Of a stretch of 64,000 bases of DNA, positions 44,057-55,487 are shown one piece after another. This DNA comes from Periconia sp. R9002. Its lineage: Eukaryota; Ascomycota; Dothideomycetes; Pleosporales; Periconiaceae. The notes beneath the pieces were generated by a model, which saw only the letters and a program-made list of their open reading frames with translations, was not told the DNA's origin and searched no databases. The position numbers and the translations under genes are program-made. The stretch is taken from positions 1,178,001 to 1,242,000 of the forward strand of contig JAMAHW010000001.1 in assembly GCA_023627715.1 (NCBI GenBank), read 5' to 3'. The stretch's first letter is position 1. Each line of letters opens with the position of its first letter.

Positions 44057-45430
44057 CTACACCGCAACATCCGCCACCAAAACCTCCATAGCACTACTAT
44101 GCGTCGTCGCATTCGCCGGCGGAATCACTGGCCCCGCCCAATCAATGCTCAACCGATTCGACGCATCGCGGTCATTATTCCACACGCTATCGGCGTTCTT
44201 CTGGATCGTGGTCGCGAACAGGTCATCCGGCGTCGCGGCCTGGAGGGCTTGCAGGCCGCGGGCGAAGATGCCCTTGAACTGCGAGGCGTCCGGGCCGCAC
44301 GTGGGGCCGCACTTGTCGTGCAGGATGCCGTTTGCGTCTGCGAGCTCGGCGATGGCGGCTTTGGCGGTGCGGGTTGCGAGGGTGAGGTGGGAGGGGTTGG
44401 GGGAGGCGCGGTTGAGTTCGACGAGGCCGCCGAGGATTACGCCTTGGTTGTAGGACCAGGTTGTCTGTGGGGGGAGGTTAGTGAGGGGGTTGCGGGAAGG
44501 GAAGTGGGAGGGGGGGTTGCTTACCCTGTTGTTGTTTTTGCAGTCGTCGGTTAAACCGTCGTTGATGGTGCCGCGTTCGTTGATCATGCCGCTGCTCACG
44601 AACCAGTCCAACGCCCTGTTCGCCCAGTCCACGTAGTATCCCTTCTGGCCTTCGGCCGTGCCCTCAGGAACGCGATTCGCCAGGTGCGCGGCCGTGCTGA
44701 AGAAGAGTTCGTTGGCGATGGCGTTGACGTATTCCTTTTCGAAACTCCAGTAGATGCCGCCGTTGCCGCACTTGCTGGGCCACACTTTCGACACGGCCTT
44801 GAAGATGCCGCTCGCGAGGTCGAGGTATTGCCGGTCGCCCGTGACGTCGTATGCGTTGGCCCACGCCAGCGCCCACCAGAGGTCGTCGTCGTAGAAGCCG
44901 TCGAGCCAGACGTTGGGGTCGGGAGCGGCGGCGCCAATCATGCCGACTTTGCTGAAGAGCGGGAGCGATTCGATGCTGACTTTGTCTTCGTCGAGGGGTT
45001 TGAGCCAGTCGTCTGGGTATGTTGTGAAGGGTTCGTCGTTGGTGCCCATGCTCTTGTAGTATCCGGATCCCGCTGTTTCGTTCGCGGGTACGTCCAGTTT
45101 AGTCACTTCTGCGACTTTGGTTTCAATGTTCGGCTGTGGGTTTTGGGCGGGTGCTTGCATGAGGGTGTTTGCGAAGATGCGGACCGCGAGGTCCTTGACG
45201 TCTGGGTTGGTGTCGACTTTTGCGAGGTTCCCGACCATCGTCATGGCATTGGCGCTGTTCCACCATCCTGCCGTGTCCCAGAGTCCCGTCCCGGCGTTGT
45301 ACCAGTTTTGAAGTGCTTGTAGGGCGAGTTCGGCGCGGCCAATGGGGTCGGTTGTGCTTTGTGCGAATGCGTTAGGAGCGAGTATTGTGAGCAGAGGAAG
45401 GGCTCGGAGGAGCATTGTTGAAGAGTACAT
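44057..45430 (-). CDS. Secreted GH76 alpha-1,6-mannanase-like enzyme, 437 aa after splicing
   Basis: Exons 45430-44525 and 44464-44057. The 60-nt intron (44524-44465, gtaagc...ccacag) is a multiple of three and has no stop, so unspliced RNA would add 20 Pro/Ser-rich residues inside NNR|TTWSYNQG, a conserved GH76 strand. The N-terminus is a signal peptide ending near ANAFAQS-like residue 23. The catalytic pair lies in FYDDDLWWALAW; WSFEKEYVNAIANELFF and WSYNQGVILGGL are further family blocks. No clear GPI-attachment tail is seen, unlike Dfg5/Dcw1, so a soluble secreted enzyme is likelier. The family cleaves or transfers alpha-1,6-mannan and acts in cell-wall assembly or mannan degradation. Confidence 0.88.
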   Translation of the reverse strand: MYSSTMLLRALPLLTILAPNAFAQSTTDPIGRAELALQALQNWYNAGTGLWDTAGWWNSANAMTMVGNLAKVDTNPDVKDLAVRIFANTLMQAPAQNPQPNIETKVAEVTKLDVPANETAGSGYYKSMGTNDEPFTTYPDDWLKPLDEDKVSIESLPLFSKVGMIGAAAPDPNVWLDGFYDDDLWWALAWANAYDVTGDRQYLDLASGIFKAVSKVWPSKCGNGGIYWSFEKEYVNAIANELFFSTAAHLANRVPEGTAEGQKGYYVDWANRALDWFVSSGMINERGTINDGLTDDCKNNNRVSNPPSHFPSRNPLTNLPPQTTWSYNQGVILGGLVELNRASPNPSHLTLATRTAKAAIAELADANGILHDKCGPTCGPDASQFKGIFARGLQALQAATPDDLFATTIQKNADSVWNNDRDASNRLSIDWAGPVIPPANATTHSSAMEVLVADVAV

Positions 45431-47783
45431 GATTTAGATAGTTTATATCTGTGCCATACAATAATAAAGTGGAATAGAATTAAGAATATTGAAGGGAGGG
45501 TAAGAATTGGTAGAGCGAGAGAGAGAGACTGTGAATACAAAGAACGATAAAGGAGAGAAATACAAAAGACTGGGAGTGGGCACAAAAAATAATCCTCAGT
45601 CACAAACCTGGAGCGCATTCACCAAGAGAAAAGCGGTCCCCCCGTCCGTCCCCATGACTCTTTATAAGGCGTTCACAGGGATCGGACCCATTGAACGCTG
45701 TGCTGTCTGTCACGGTAATCGCAACCCGTGGACAAGTCGAGAGCATCAAGACGACCCACGTCACATACCAACAACACAGCCGCCCGAGGCCCTTCTAATT
45801 TACAGCGTTTGTTGTCGATACCTTATCTGAGTTTCGAACCTTACCGACCCGGCCGCTCGAGAACCATGCACACAAACAGAATTGTCTTGTTTCTATAATT
45901 GGACAAGGAGATGCCGGTCGCGCGCCGTGGGCAAGGATATGGCAGCGAGTATACCAGTAACCAGACGAAAAGACCAAAGAAAACAGTAAAGTAGGAGTCT
46001 CACCTGGCCGTTAATTTTAGTGGGGACCATGGCGATCCGACGCGCCATCCCTGGTGTTTGAAGTTCCACTGAGCTGTGACATGGGAGCCAGTGTGGCTCG
46101 ATTTCCAGGGGCCTGGCGACGCGTGGTCTGTGAGGAGGCTCTGGGGGGCGAGCAGAAGGAGAGCGGGAGAGACGTGCATGTTGTTCAATGGATGATTTTG
46201 CGGTTGTTGGTGGTTTAGTTAGCCATGTGCATGTGGCACATGTGCCATTTCAAAGTTTATTAACGGTAAGGTTATGTTGACGTCTGTCATACAACAACTG
46301 GAAATGATATAGACATTGCGCAATTGGACGTTGGAATTATCGGTGGTGGTGGTCAGGTGTGAGGTGTGAGGTGTGAGGTGTGAGTTGGCACACCTACCGA
46401 TGTCGTGAGACGGTGAATAGGAGAAGCCGAGGAAGAGGCGCAGCCTATTGAGGCGTGCCGAGTAAGCGTCTCACGTGGCCAAAGCATTCACTCTATCATT
46501 CTCATTCGATAATCCACAGTCCCCCTTCATACCCATATAAAATATGCGCCACAATAAAAGCTTCCCACTGGAAAGAAAAATCGTTAAATTACCACTCTAT
46601 CCATCGCAGCCGTCATTACGCCCTGCTATCCCCAAGAGTCAGGACTTTTCGATGTGCACCTTGAAACGACGCTTGGCGAAAATAGTCTAATCGAACAAAC
46701 TCCCTGAATCCTTACTTTATTTCCCGCGAACCACACAAAGTCGCCCGACTCAATTCCCCATCCGAAACCCAAAACACGACGGCGTCAGGCATCTAGAACT
46801 CGTCTACCAAATCCCAATCACTCCCGATACCCCAAAAAAAGATGTGCAGTCGTGTTATACGCGCGCGAACGCAATGCAATGCAACGCAAACGGAACCTCG
46901 TTACCCGCGCACCACTATCTGAAATATCCCAAATACCGAACCTTGCGAGAGGCCACGCCGCCCACCGACGACGCGCGCTCGCGTTGTCGAGAAAGCAGTC
47001 GCCAAACCTGATCTTTAAGGCATGACTATTCGAGGGGGCCATCTGAAACAGAAATCCCCCCACACGCTACGTGGGATTGCTGTCTGAGGTGGGGGCCCAC
47101 TTTCTTCGCAGGCCTGTACCTGGCATAGAACGACACACTCCTGGGAACAACGATGTTCCAAACCGGTGGATCCCGACGTATAAGTTATTCATTTTAAGAC
47201 TCAAAGGGGAGAGGAGACACGTCGCGTTCAGCTCAGCTGCGCGCGGCGCGCCACCATGTACATTCTGTCCAGTAAAATGCATTGTTGATGGAACGAAAGA
47301 TTTGAATTTATTTTTATCGATTTTTTGCGTTCGTGGTACTTCTGGGAATTGCTGTGGGTACGCAATTGCCGGTACCGTGGGCGACTTAAACTTTGCTTTT
47401 CCTTTTAACTGCCGGCGTCTTGCCTTTCGCGCATGGGAACGTTTCCTGCATCACGCTGACACTTCATCGTCATAGCGGTTGACAGACGATGCGGCGTAAA
47501 GCTGCTCTTCGCATGGCATGTGTGCGTCACGATCGCGGTGGTTTGCAGGCGCATTGCTGCGATGCAACGTGGACAGCGCCGAGCGAGGGGTGCCGAACGA
47601 GGTCTGTACCTGCATACGTGTATGGGTCGCCCTTGCGTACCTGGAGCTCATTGGATCTCAAGAACAGTTGCTAAATCCACGTCATCGACTGGCAGAGTTC
47701 AACATTGTGATCGGGATCATCTAGATTTTCGATACATCCGATCCGGACCAACATGGCTTGCTGACGACAGACTGCAAACATCT
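45431..47783. other. 2.35-kb intergenic region
   Basis: The first part is the GH76 promoter. A four-copy 7-bp tandem repeat lies at 46357-46384. Open stretches at 46,000-46,188 (-) and 47,071-47,475 (+) have no recognisable features. I see no supported gene. Confidence 0.5.
46357..46384 (+). repeat. Tandem repeat, four copies of GTGTGAG
   Basis: Four perfect 7-bp units in a row, preceded by a ggtggtggtgg tract. Confidence 0.9.
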
Positions 47784-49471
47784 TCAAGCAATCAGAATCT
47801 CGTGCCCGGAAATCTTCACCTCCGTAAACCAGCAATTCGCCGCCCCATCACCCGATTTATCCTTCTCCATCCAAATCATCTCCAACACCTTCTTGACCGT
47901 GCCAATATATCCCCAAAACATGACGTTGTAAAAAGCGTCTAAACGGTCCATGATCCACATACGTTGCACTGGGTCCTCTGATTCGGCACCAGCAAGGAAC
48001 AGCGCCCAACTAATGGATTTGAAAAGTGTGTCACCCGGTTGGAGATACGACAAATGGTGCACGACTTCATCAGCGAGGCCGGTCAGACTGACGAGCGCGG
48101 AGCCGCTTGATGGGTCGAGAAGAGGGTGCGTGCAAGGTAGGACACGGACAAGGTAGATGCATACAGCTGCCCGATGAGCGGAGGCTACACGTCTGCGATG
48201 GTTGAGATCATCAAGGGGAGATGTAGGTTTGAATTCCATGGACCATTGTGATGGGTCGAAGGCTAGCGCCGCTCGGAGAAGTTGCCCTACTTTGAGCTCC
48301 ACGTGGTCTGCAATCTTGTCTGGCAGTGGATCGCGGAGATCTTGTAGGTCGAAGGATTGGATCATGATGCGGAGTAGGGGGGCCGGACAGGAGAGGTAGT
48401 TGTTGGTTTCGGCATATTTGAGGATCGGGTCTATGTCGATGGAGTCGGGGATTAGGTTGGGCATGGTTGAGAAGGTGAAGGTCGAACCCATGACGCAGAA
48501 TCTGGACAAGTTAGCCGAAGAAAAATTTGATGATGTGCACCGACGTACACGACAAAGTCCGAGAGAACATGGAGGCGCAGTCGACTCATTGGACGCTGTA
48601 GATATGGTGGTGTGCCCAGGAGCTCGACTATCTTCCTTGCTCCGTTCATATGCACTTTCCAGTTGTCGCGACCGGATTCGATCAAATCGTAGTTTATGAA
48701 GAACAGGATAACTACCATGATCAAGTCAATGTTAGAATCGTCGACCGAAGCTATACTCTTCGCCAACAGAGAAAGCGCTTTCTGTTTCGCCAATAGAGCA
48801 TCACGGTAGAACAATTTCATAGGCCCGGCGCATTGGTTAGAAGCCTGATTACAAACCGCAAGACTAGACCGCTGAAGTTGCTGATATGGCGATGGCTTCA
48901 AGGGGTCTTTTGTGGTGTTGTATATATGGAATGCAGAGCTTGCTAATATGATCTGCAGCAGCGAAGGGTGGCGTCTAATCGCAGGTATTATGTCTCGCAT
49001 AGGGTTCTGACCTGGCGCGTCGTAGGAGACAAGAGTCTCGCATAGAGTTACTGCAAAATGGTGAACGTAGTAACGTGCATGAGGGCTGAGGTCTTTGATA
49101 AGAGGGTCGAGGAGCGGCCTTGACACCTCTTCAATTATTTCCTCGGGTTCGTCATTCGTCTCGTCCCTTGTGCTGATGGGTTGGTACGTAAACTGCTCTG
49201 GCTGCGCTACATATTGTGATAGTTGATTGTTTTCAGAAGGAGGAGGATGTGCCCTTGATTTTTCAGCCTGCTTTTCCTCGAATGACTTCCCCATCATCTT
49301 CCCCCGACTGGCCACGCCATTGTTCCACACGAACAGTTTTCCATAGCCCAAGCATTCGGCTCCCGAGGACAGGCATTTGTGGCAGACGGGTAGAGAGCGA
49401 TCGCACTTCCAGCGACGTTTTCTGCAGTTGTGACAGGCTTTGGTGGGTAGCTTGAATTCGGGCGGTGGCAT
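47784..49471 (-). CDS. Zn2Cys6 (fungal-specific) transcription factor, 546 aa
   Basis: Exons 49471-48549 and 48501-47784. The 47-nt intron has donor gtacgt, branch ctaac and acceptor tccag, and joins FVV to FCVMGSTFTF in phase. The Zn cluster is ACHNCRKRRWKCDRSLPVCHKC with cysteines at 13, 16, 23, 30, 33 and 40 (C-X2-C-X6-C-X6-C-X2-C-X6-C). The middle and C-terminal part match the fungal transcription-factor 'domain 2' layout (DPLIKDLSPHARYYVHHFA, DNWKVHMNGARKIVELLG, then RMWIMDRLDAFYNVMFWGYIG). The start MPPPEFKLPTKA is preferred over an upstream in-frame ATG at 49531. It is divergent from the MFS gene at 50196, so it probably controls that transporter and perhaps itself. Confidence 0.88.
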
Positions 49472-50195
49472 TAGGTAAACCCTTATGCACGGGATGCCGA
49501 TGTTCAACTCGATGTGGAAGTTGGCGTGCAATGCCGCCGGGTACGCATATAAAGTGGGTTAACCAGAGGAGAGGGCTGGGCATTTAATGGAGACGTTCTC
49601 AGTCATGGCTAGTGTGGTGGAGGCTTGGGATATTAGGTAATGACTTGGTGTGAATTCGGAGCTTGCAAAAACCAATCGTCACGTGCCGTAGCTACAGATG
49701 GCGCAATAGACCAGGCATGCAATCTGAAGAACATCGTCACCCAATCAGAGAAGTTTCATAACGGCTGATGTCATCCGCGCTTTTCCTTCTTGTGAAAAAA
49801 TCTGCATTTTTGAATATTTGCCCCGCCGTTGCGATCCGAAAGGGAAGACGAGCTACTTTAACGCACTAATCCGAAACAGGCTGCCAAGACACAGAGCCTG
49901 CATAAGGGTTTGTGTATAGCTACAAAATATTTTAGAGGACGTCACAGACCCAGTTGTGCCGCTGTAACTTCTAGAATTTATCAGCAGCATGTGCCATAAG
50001 CATAGTCATGGCGGGCGTCACGGCATCCGTCGCCATCTATATACAAAGGAGTTGGATGTTTTTCGGGGTTTCATCAATCATTCTTGAAACTGGTCGCCTA
50101 AGAGAAGATCAAAGCAACACTCACTAAAAAGCTCATAAGATTGTTCTTTTTCAAGAAATTCGCTGAATTCGTCTCGTTCTGGCGTACTGCCTAAG
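49472..50195. promoter_or_regulatory. Divergent promoter between Zn2Cys6 regulator and MFS transporter
   Basis: 724 bp between two outward-facing starts, so both promoters lie here. It contains several CCG/CGG half-sites of the kind bound by Zn2Cys6 proteins (around 49,822-49,840 and 50,008-50,034), but none forms a clear spaced palindrome by eye. No coding segment. Confidence 0.55.
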
Positions 50196-51994
50196 ATGGC
50201 TGCTGGCGAGGACCCTGAACAAAATCCCAAAATGCATCAGGAGCCCTCACCATCACCTGCATTGGGTAATACGCTCAAACCAAACAAAGTGGAAGAGGGC
50301 CCTTCACATCGTGGCCACTACACTCCCTCAGAGATTGAACGGTTAGGACGTCAACGTCCCGATGCTTTCAAGTCAATATGGATAGAATTAGGCTTCGGCT
50401 TCTCCCTTCTCGGATCCATGTTCGTGGCCGAATACTTCATTTCCGGCTTCAACGTCCTGCTACCAGCATTATCTCAAGCAATGGAGATCCCCTCTCAGGC
50501 TGAGACATGGCCCGCATCTGTGTTCTCGCTCGTGACGGGAGCTTTCCTCCTTCCGTTCGGCCGTTTGGCTGACATGTATGGAGGATACATCGTCTTCAAC
50601 GTTGGACTGGTGTGGTTTGTGATATGGTCTATTGTTGCAGGGTTCAGTCAGAACTACATCATGCTCATCGTCTGTCGAGCTTTGCAGGGGTTTGGCCCTG
50701 CGGCGTTCTTACCGTCTGGAATCATGCTTCTTGGGCGCCTTGTAAGTCAATATTATTTTCTCAGGCTCGGACGTACTGATACTGATACACGCTAGTACCG
50801 TCCGGGGCCCCGCAAAAACCTAGTATTTTCATTATACGGTGCATTTGCCCCCATAGGCTTCTTTACGGGCATCTTCTTCGCTGGAATCGCTGCCCAGCTC
50901 ATGACCTGGAGGTGGTACTTCTACTTCGGGTCGATAATACTCGGCGTCCTCGCTGTGGCCTCATTTCTCTGCATTCCATCCGATCGCAAACAGACCACCG
51001 AAAAGCAGGATGTGAAGAAAACCCAAGTAGAGATGGACTGGCTGGGTACAGCGACCATCATACCGGCGCTGGTATTGATTGTGTTTGCCATCACGGATGG
51101 AAGCCATGCACCTAATGGCTGGGCAACGCCTTATGTCCCCATTACTTTCGTCCTGGGGTGGTTATTCTTTGCAGGGTTTGTGTATATTGAGGGATGGGTT
51201 GCGGAGCAACCCTTGCTGCCGTTCGATATTTTTGACGTCAAAGGAATGAAACCACTTGCGGCAGCTTTGTTCCTTCAGTACGGTACATTTGGTATTTTCA
51301 TCTTCTACGCAAGCTTTTAGTAAGTATCTTTCAGTCATGATAGCAACTTCTTGACCTAACGTCAATCAGCATCGAGGAAGTCCTTCACAAAGGTCCCCTC
51401 CTAACGACTGCTTGGTTCGCTCCGCTGTGCGTGGGGGGATTGATTCTTGCAACTATTGGAGGCTTGGTTCTACATCTCCTCCCTGGACAAGTGTAAGTAG
51501 CCTACTGTCTCTTTCCAAGCCCCTAGATGCTGACAACAACCAGTCTTCTAGTAATATCCGGATCCGCATACATTCTCTCAACACTCCTCTTCGCCATCCT
51601 ACCAGACAACCCAAACTACTGGGCCTACATCTTCCCCGCCATGATCTGTTCCACTCTCGGCATCGACATCACCTACAACATTGCCAACATCTTCTTCACC
51701 ACCTCTCTCCCTCGTCCGCGCCAGGGCCTAGCTGGCGCGTTCGCGAATTCCATCCTGTTCCTTGGTATCTCTTTCTTCCTGGGGTTTGCTGATTTGGCGG
51801 TCACGCAAACCGCGGATCGGGGAAGGAAAGAGTCGTACAAGGTGGCGTTTTGGATGGCGACGGGGTGTGCTGGTGCGGGGTTGATTATTATGTTCCTTGG
51901 GGTGAAGATTGGGAAGGCGAAGAGTGATATGACGATTGAGGAGAGGGAGGAGCTGGAGAGGATGATGGCGAGTAGGGAGAGTGTGGAGAGTTAG
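50196..51994 (+). CDS. MFS multidrug-type transporter (DHA2-like), 547 aa
   Basis: Exons 50196-50741, 50796-51319, 51370-51492 and 51544-51994; introns of 54, 50 and 51 nt, all gtaagt. A polar cytosolic N-terminus (~1-65) precedes many hydrophobic spans. The motif-A region reads GRLADMYGG, followed by CRALQGFGPAAFLPSGIMLLGRLY with the Arg/Gln/Gly pattern of the fourth span, then WRWYFYFG (conserved after span 5-6). I count at least 12, probably 14, spans. The tail is short and acidic (EEREELERMM). By family knowledge these are proton antiporters exporting drugs or metabolites at the plasma membrane. The divergent Zn2Cys6 gene suggests inducible, pathway-specific control. Confidence 0.88.
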
Positions 51995-52888
51995 AGTTGA
52001 TTTGGCAAGATTTAAAATCGTAATTTGATAGATTCTGTATATAACTTAATTGGAATAGATCTAAAATTTGACGTAGCCTGTGTCCCTCTTTGCGAAAGTA
52101 CATGAATAAGTAACGGCTATGTTTTGCATAACTCAAGTTGAGTTTGAATCTAACTCGTTCTTTGATTAGCCATACCAAGTAGAAAATCTATTGTACGCAA
52201 ATATCTGATCTGAAAGCGCAGATACATCATTACTCTTTGATCATGCTATTCCAGACTCTAGCACACATTGAAGACGAATATATACACCATTAAAGACCTG
52301 AGATCTAAATCAGTGTTGATACCGTGACTTATTACACCAATCAATTGCGAAGAAGGAACACTTTTAATACACCATTAGTTAGATACGTATGCCATAAGTT
52401 TCATGTGTACACAATCTGAGTGGAAACGCCCGTGGAGATTCAAAGCGAATGCCGAGGAGTTTCTCTACGACTATGACCCTCAAGCGTATGTCCTACTTAA
52501 AATACTATTCAAAGCAGAATATACATGCACTACTGTATTGATACTTGAAAATAGATCGAAACAATAGTGAGGTAGCGTGTTTCCCCACGCGTTGCTTTGT
52601 TATTGTTGCCAGGAGAAACAATCAACCGGCACAAGCAAACGCTTGACCTCCGCGCGCCTGCCTTACCTACGTCACTGTCCTCCGTAGTGTACACAAAACA
52701 CACGCACCATTTCTGCTCTTGCACCATTGAACCTCAGTCAACCTCAACCTCAACCTCACCATTGCGATTTTTGCACTCTTCAACCACCCACTTGACACGC
52801 ACAGTGTCCGCCTACCACTGCAAAGCAATCGATATTTGATCGCAGTGAAAAGATACAAAGCTTCAACATCAACTTCATATCATACAAA
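51995..52888. other. Intergenic region
   Basis: 3' flank of the MFS gene, A/T-rich, then the leader of the next gene with an acctcaacctcaacctca repeat around 52,740-52,760. No gene seen. Confidence 0.5.
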
Positions 52889-54442
52889 ATGCCTGTTTCC
52901 ACGCGTGCTGGTAGTCGTACACCGGCGCCTGCCCCCCCACCCGCGGCATCTGAAGAACTTGAAATCAATAGCTCTTCTCCCTATCGAGAGGAAGAACACG
53001 CGTCTCCTTTGCCATCATCACCTGAGAGCACGGACAGTGCTTCCCTCTACACAGACGAGCACGAAGTCTCTTCATCTCCTGATGGCGAGGAAGAGCATGA
53101 GCCTTCCTCGTCCTTAGAAGCAATCCAAATACAACCCCACACAAACGATCCGGATGTCAACAGCCCCTCATCTTCACCAGCCAAAGAGCCAATACAGAGT
53201 ACTTTCACCAAACCTACGACTGCAACAGCACCTTCACGCTCTGATCGAAAGCTCAAAGCCTGGCCCGAACCCGAACTCAAGCGATCTGCTTGGGGCGATA
53301 AGCATGCAGCTCGGGAGCATTTGTATGACGAGCAACTCATCAAGGCAGCAAACCAAGTGCAACCAGGTTATTACGATACCAACTATGCCGCGGAGGTGCT
53401 GAAGCCGTGGCAAGACAAAGGCATTTTAGAGAGGAAGTTACCAGCTTCGTGGCTCGACCCGAATACCGTTCGACCACAAATCATGAGTCTCAAACAAGCT
53501 GAATCAATTGCACGAAAGAAAGATTTGGCAGAAAAGAAATTCCTCCGACGATGGATGGCGGGCGAGATCGATGAAAACGGAAACTCAATCAATGGAAGCT
53601 CCACCGCGGATTCCTCTTCAGAGGATGAAGATGCAGACGAAGGCAAAGAGCAGGACGAGAACGAGAATGAGGAAGATGAGGAACATTTCACTGATGCCGA
53701 ATCTTCAGACGAGAAGAATCAATATAAACGCATCAGCCTAGCCATCACCGCTCCTACCGAGCCAAAGGACTTAACTACTTCCTCCACTGGTGCCTCCTCC
53801 AAGGTACCCTCATCCACGACGGCCGCCCCCAAGACTACCTCGTCCAAAACTTCGAAGACTTCCACGACCACCACGAACCCACGTAAGAGAAAAGCCCCCA
53901 CTTCCACTGAAAACCCCGCTCAATCCCCCAGGCTACCTCCTTCCAGCACCACGAACCCTTCATCCAAAAAACAAAAAACACGCCATGGAGACGCGCCACC
54001 ACCCCCAACCTCAAAACCACCAACAAGCACCTCCTCTAAAGCGAAGCCGAAACCCAAACCCACCCCACAAACGTCTTCCACCAAACGCCCTAAACGCGAA
54101 CCTTGCACAAACTCACCCACGCCCCTACCAGGACTCCCAGACTACGCACCATACTCCTACCCCGAGCTCGCCGCGCTCTGCTGCCAGCGGAACATCATGA
54201 CGACCGGTAACGCGGCGTCCTTGCGCGGCCTGCTCATTCAGGATGATATTAATGTTGTGAGAGGCTTGCCGAGGGATGCGAAGAATTATACGGGTGAGAG
54301 GAGTAGGGGGCGCAAGACGGTCGCGCCGGTTGTGCCTGGTGCGCCGGCGGCGGGGCCGGCTGTTTTTGAGAGTGCTGGAGGGAAGGGTGCTGGGAAGAGG
54401 AAGAGGGGGGGTGATGGGAAAGGGGAAGAAGGTGAAGTTTGA
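52889..54442 (+). CDS. Disordered nuclear-type protein with SAP-like C-terminal motif, 517 aa
   Basis: Single exon. The start MPVSTRAGSRTPAP is Arg/Ser/Pro-rich, and residues ~20-110 are acidic and Ser-rich. A helical block at ~125-225 (LKAWPEPELKRSAWGDKH, then QPGYYDTNYAAEVLKPWQDKG and AESIARKKDLAEKKFLRRW) looks like the conserved core. A very acidic patch (EDEDADEGKEQDENENEEDE) and Lys/Pro/Ser-rich linkers with NLS-like KKQK and PRKRK follow. Near the end, SYPELAALCCQRNIM-type sequence with TTGNAASLRGLLIQDD has the helix-turn-helix spacing of a SAP DNA-binding motif. The family is unknown to me. A chromatin or DNA-associated role is inference. Confidence 0.75.
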   Translation: MPVSTRAGSRTPAPAPPPAASEELEINSSSPYREEEHASPLPSSPESTDSASLYTDEHEVSSSPDGEEEHEPSSSLEAIQIQPHTNDPDVNSPSSSPAKEPIQSTFTKPTTATAPSRSDRKLKAWPEPELKRSAWGDKHAAREHLYDEQLIKAANQVQPGYYDTNYAAEVLKPWQDKGILERKLPASWLDPNTVRPQIMSLKQAESIARKKDLAEKKFLRRWMAGEIDENGNSINGSSTADSSSEDEDADEGKEQDENENEEDEEHFTDAESSDEKNQYKRISLAITAPTEPKDLTTSSTGASSKVPSSTTAAPKTTSSKTSKTSTTTTNPRKRKAPTSTENPAQSPRLPPSSTTNPSSKKQKTRHGDAPPPPTSKPPTSTSSKAKPKPKPTPQTSSTKRPKREPCTNSPTPLPGLPDYAPYSYPELAALCCQRNIMTTGNAASLRGLLIQDDINVVRGLPRDAKNYTGERSRGRKTVAPVVPGAPAAGPAVFESAGGKGAGKRKRGGDGKGEEGEV

Positions 54443-55487
54443 ACAGTAGGGGGGTTCTTTTCTTGTAGGGGGTGTAGTGGAATGGAGTTTGAATTTACGC
54501 GGTTGTGGTTTTTGGTTTTGATAGTTTGACTTGCTGGCTGGAACTTTTGTTTTTGTGTCTTTATGTTTTTTGATTAACTGCTTCATTGCAAGGATCAGTT
54601 TTGAACGATTGAGCTTTTACGGATTCTCCTAATTCAATAGAAGAGGTCTTGTTTAGTTGAGAACAGTCGCGTTTTACGAGTGTTGGTATAGATGAGACCC
54701 TCTTTCTTCTTGTTACAAGTCTCGAATTGTACCTATTTTGCAGATATTGATATACGTGTACTTTGTGACCTGCAGACTCCTAACGCTAACAAGATATTAC
54801 ACCCCTAAATGTTCTACGTTTGGTTGTGGTATGTGGAGAGAAGTTGGGGTATGTAGATTTAGAGTATGCGGGTAGGGCAAGGGCCAGCCAATAGGGGGAT
54901 ATTTCCCGAAGTGCCGGGTGGCACTACCACCCGGGGCTCATCGATTCTAGGGAGTCTGGGCGAAGAGGCTGAGTTTGCTGCGGTGCATGCAGTACGTAAA
55001 CATGGTCGGCTGAGCATGCACAAGTCACGATCGGCGCAGACAGCATCGGACCGAGACCTGCTCATAAAATTCGTCCGGTCCCTCCGTGCACAGTCACTTT
55101 GTCGGTCCAAGAACCTCCTCGTCCTTGGCATACTCTCCACCACGTGATTCCGCGCTCTTGGCGCGCTAAAAAGATAACACACCTCGCACCGAGCCTACGT
55201 CACTCCCCCTAACAATTGTTCACTGAGACTTCCTTCTCACCCCATTAATTCTCTTCTCCCGGCTGAATTCATCCGGTATTTCCTTTTTGTCATTGTTTTG
55301 TTTTCATTCCGCCCCTCCCGGATGCCTCCGGGGCCAATGCAGCCTCGGAGCTCCTTTTCATCCACCCTCCCCCATCGAGCAGCGCGGAGGTGCGGCTGAA
55401 CCATTTCGGTGTCGACGGCTGTCGGGTGCAGCAAGAGAAGAAAGTTTGGAAGTTTCTCCAGCTGGCTCTGTCGTTTTATGAGAGATC
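54443..55487. other. Intergenic region with a perfect short hairpin
   Basis: T-rich 3' flank, then the promoter of the next gene. A perfect 8-bp inverted repeat (ccgggtgg / ccacccgg, 54914-54934) lies ~550 bp upstream of the next start. No gene seen. Confidence 0.5.

Noticed and set aside
44684..45322. 212-codon frame antisense to the GH76 gene
   Set aside because: Val/Glu/Gly-rich shadow of a GC-biased gene with no domain features.
45800..45880. gttcgaa-like sequence resembling a tRNA B box
   Set aside because: No cloverleaf could be drawn and no A box at the right distance. Similar hits near 7275, 8255 and 22872 also failed.
47071..47475. 134-codon plus-strand frame
   Set aside because: Irregular composition, no splice partner, no signal or domain; probably chance.
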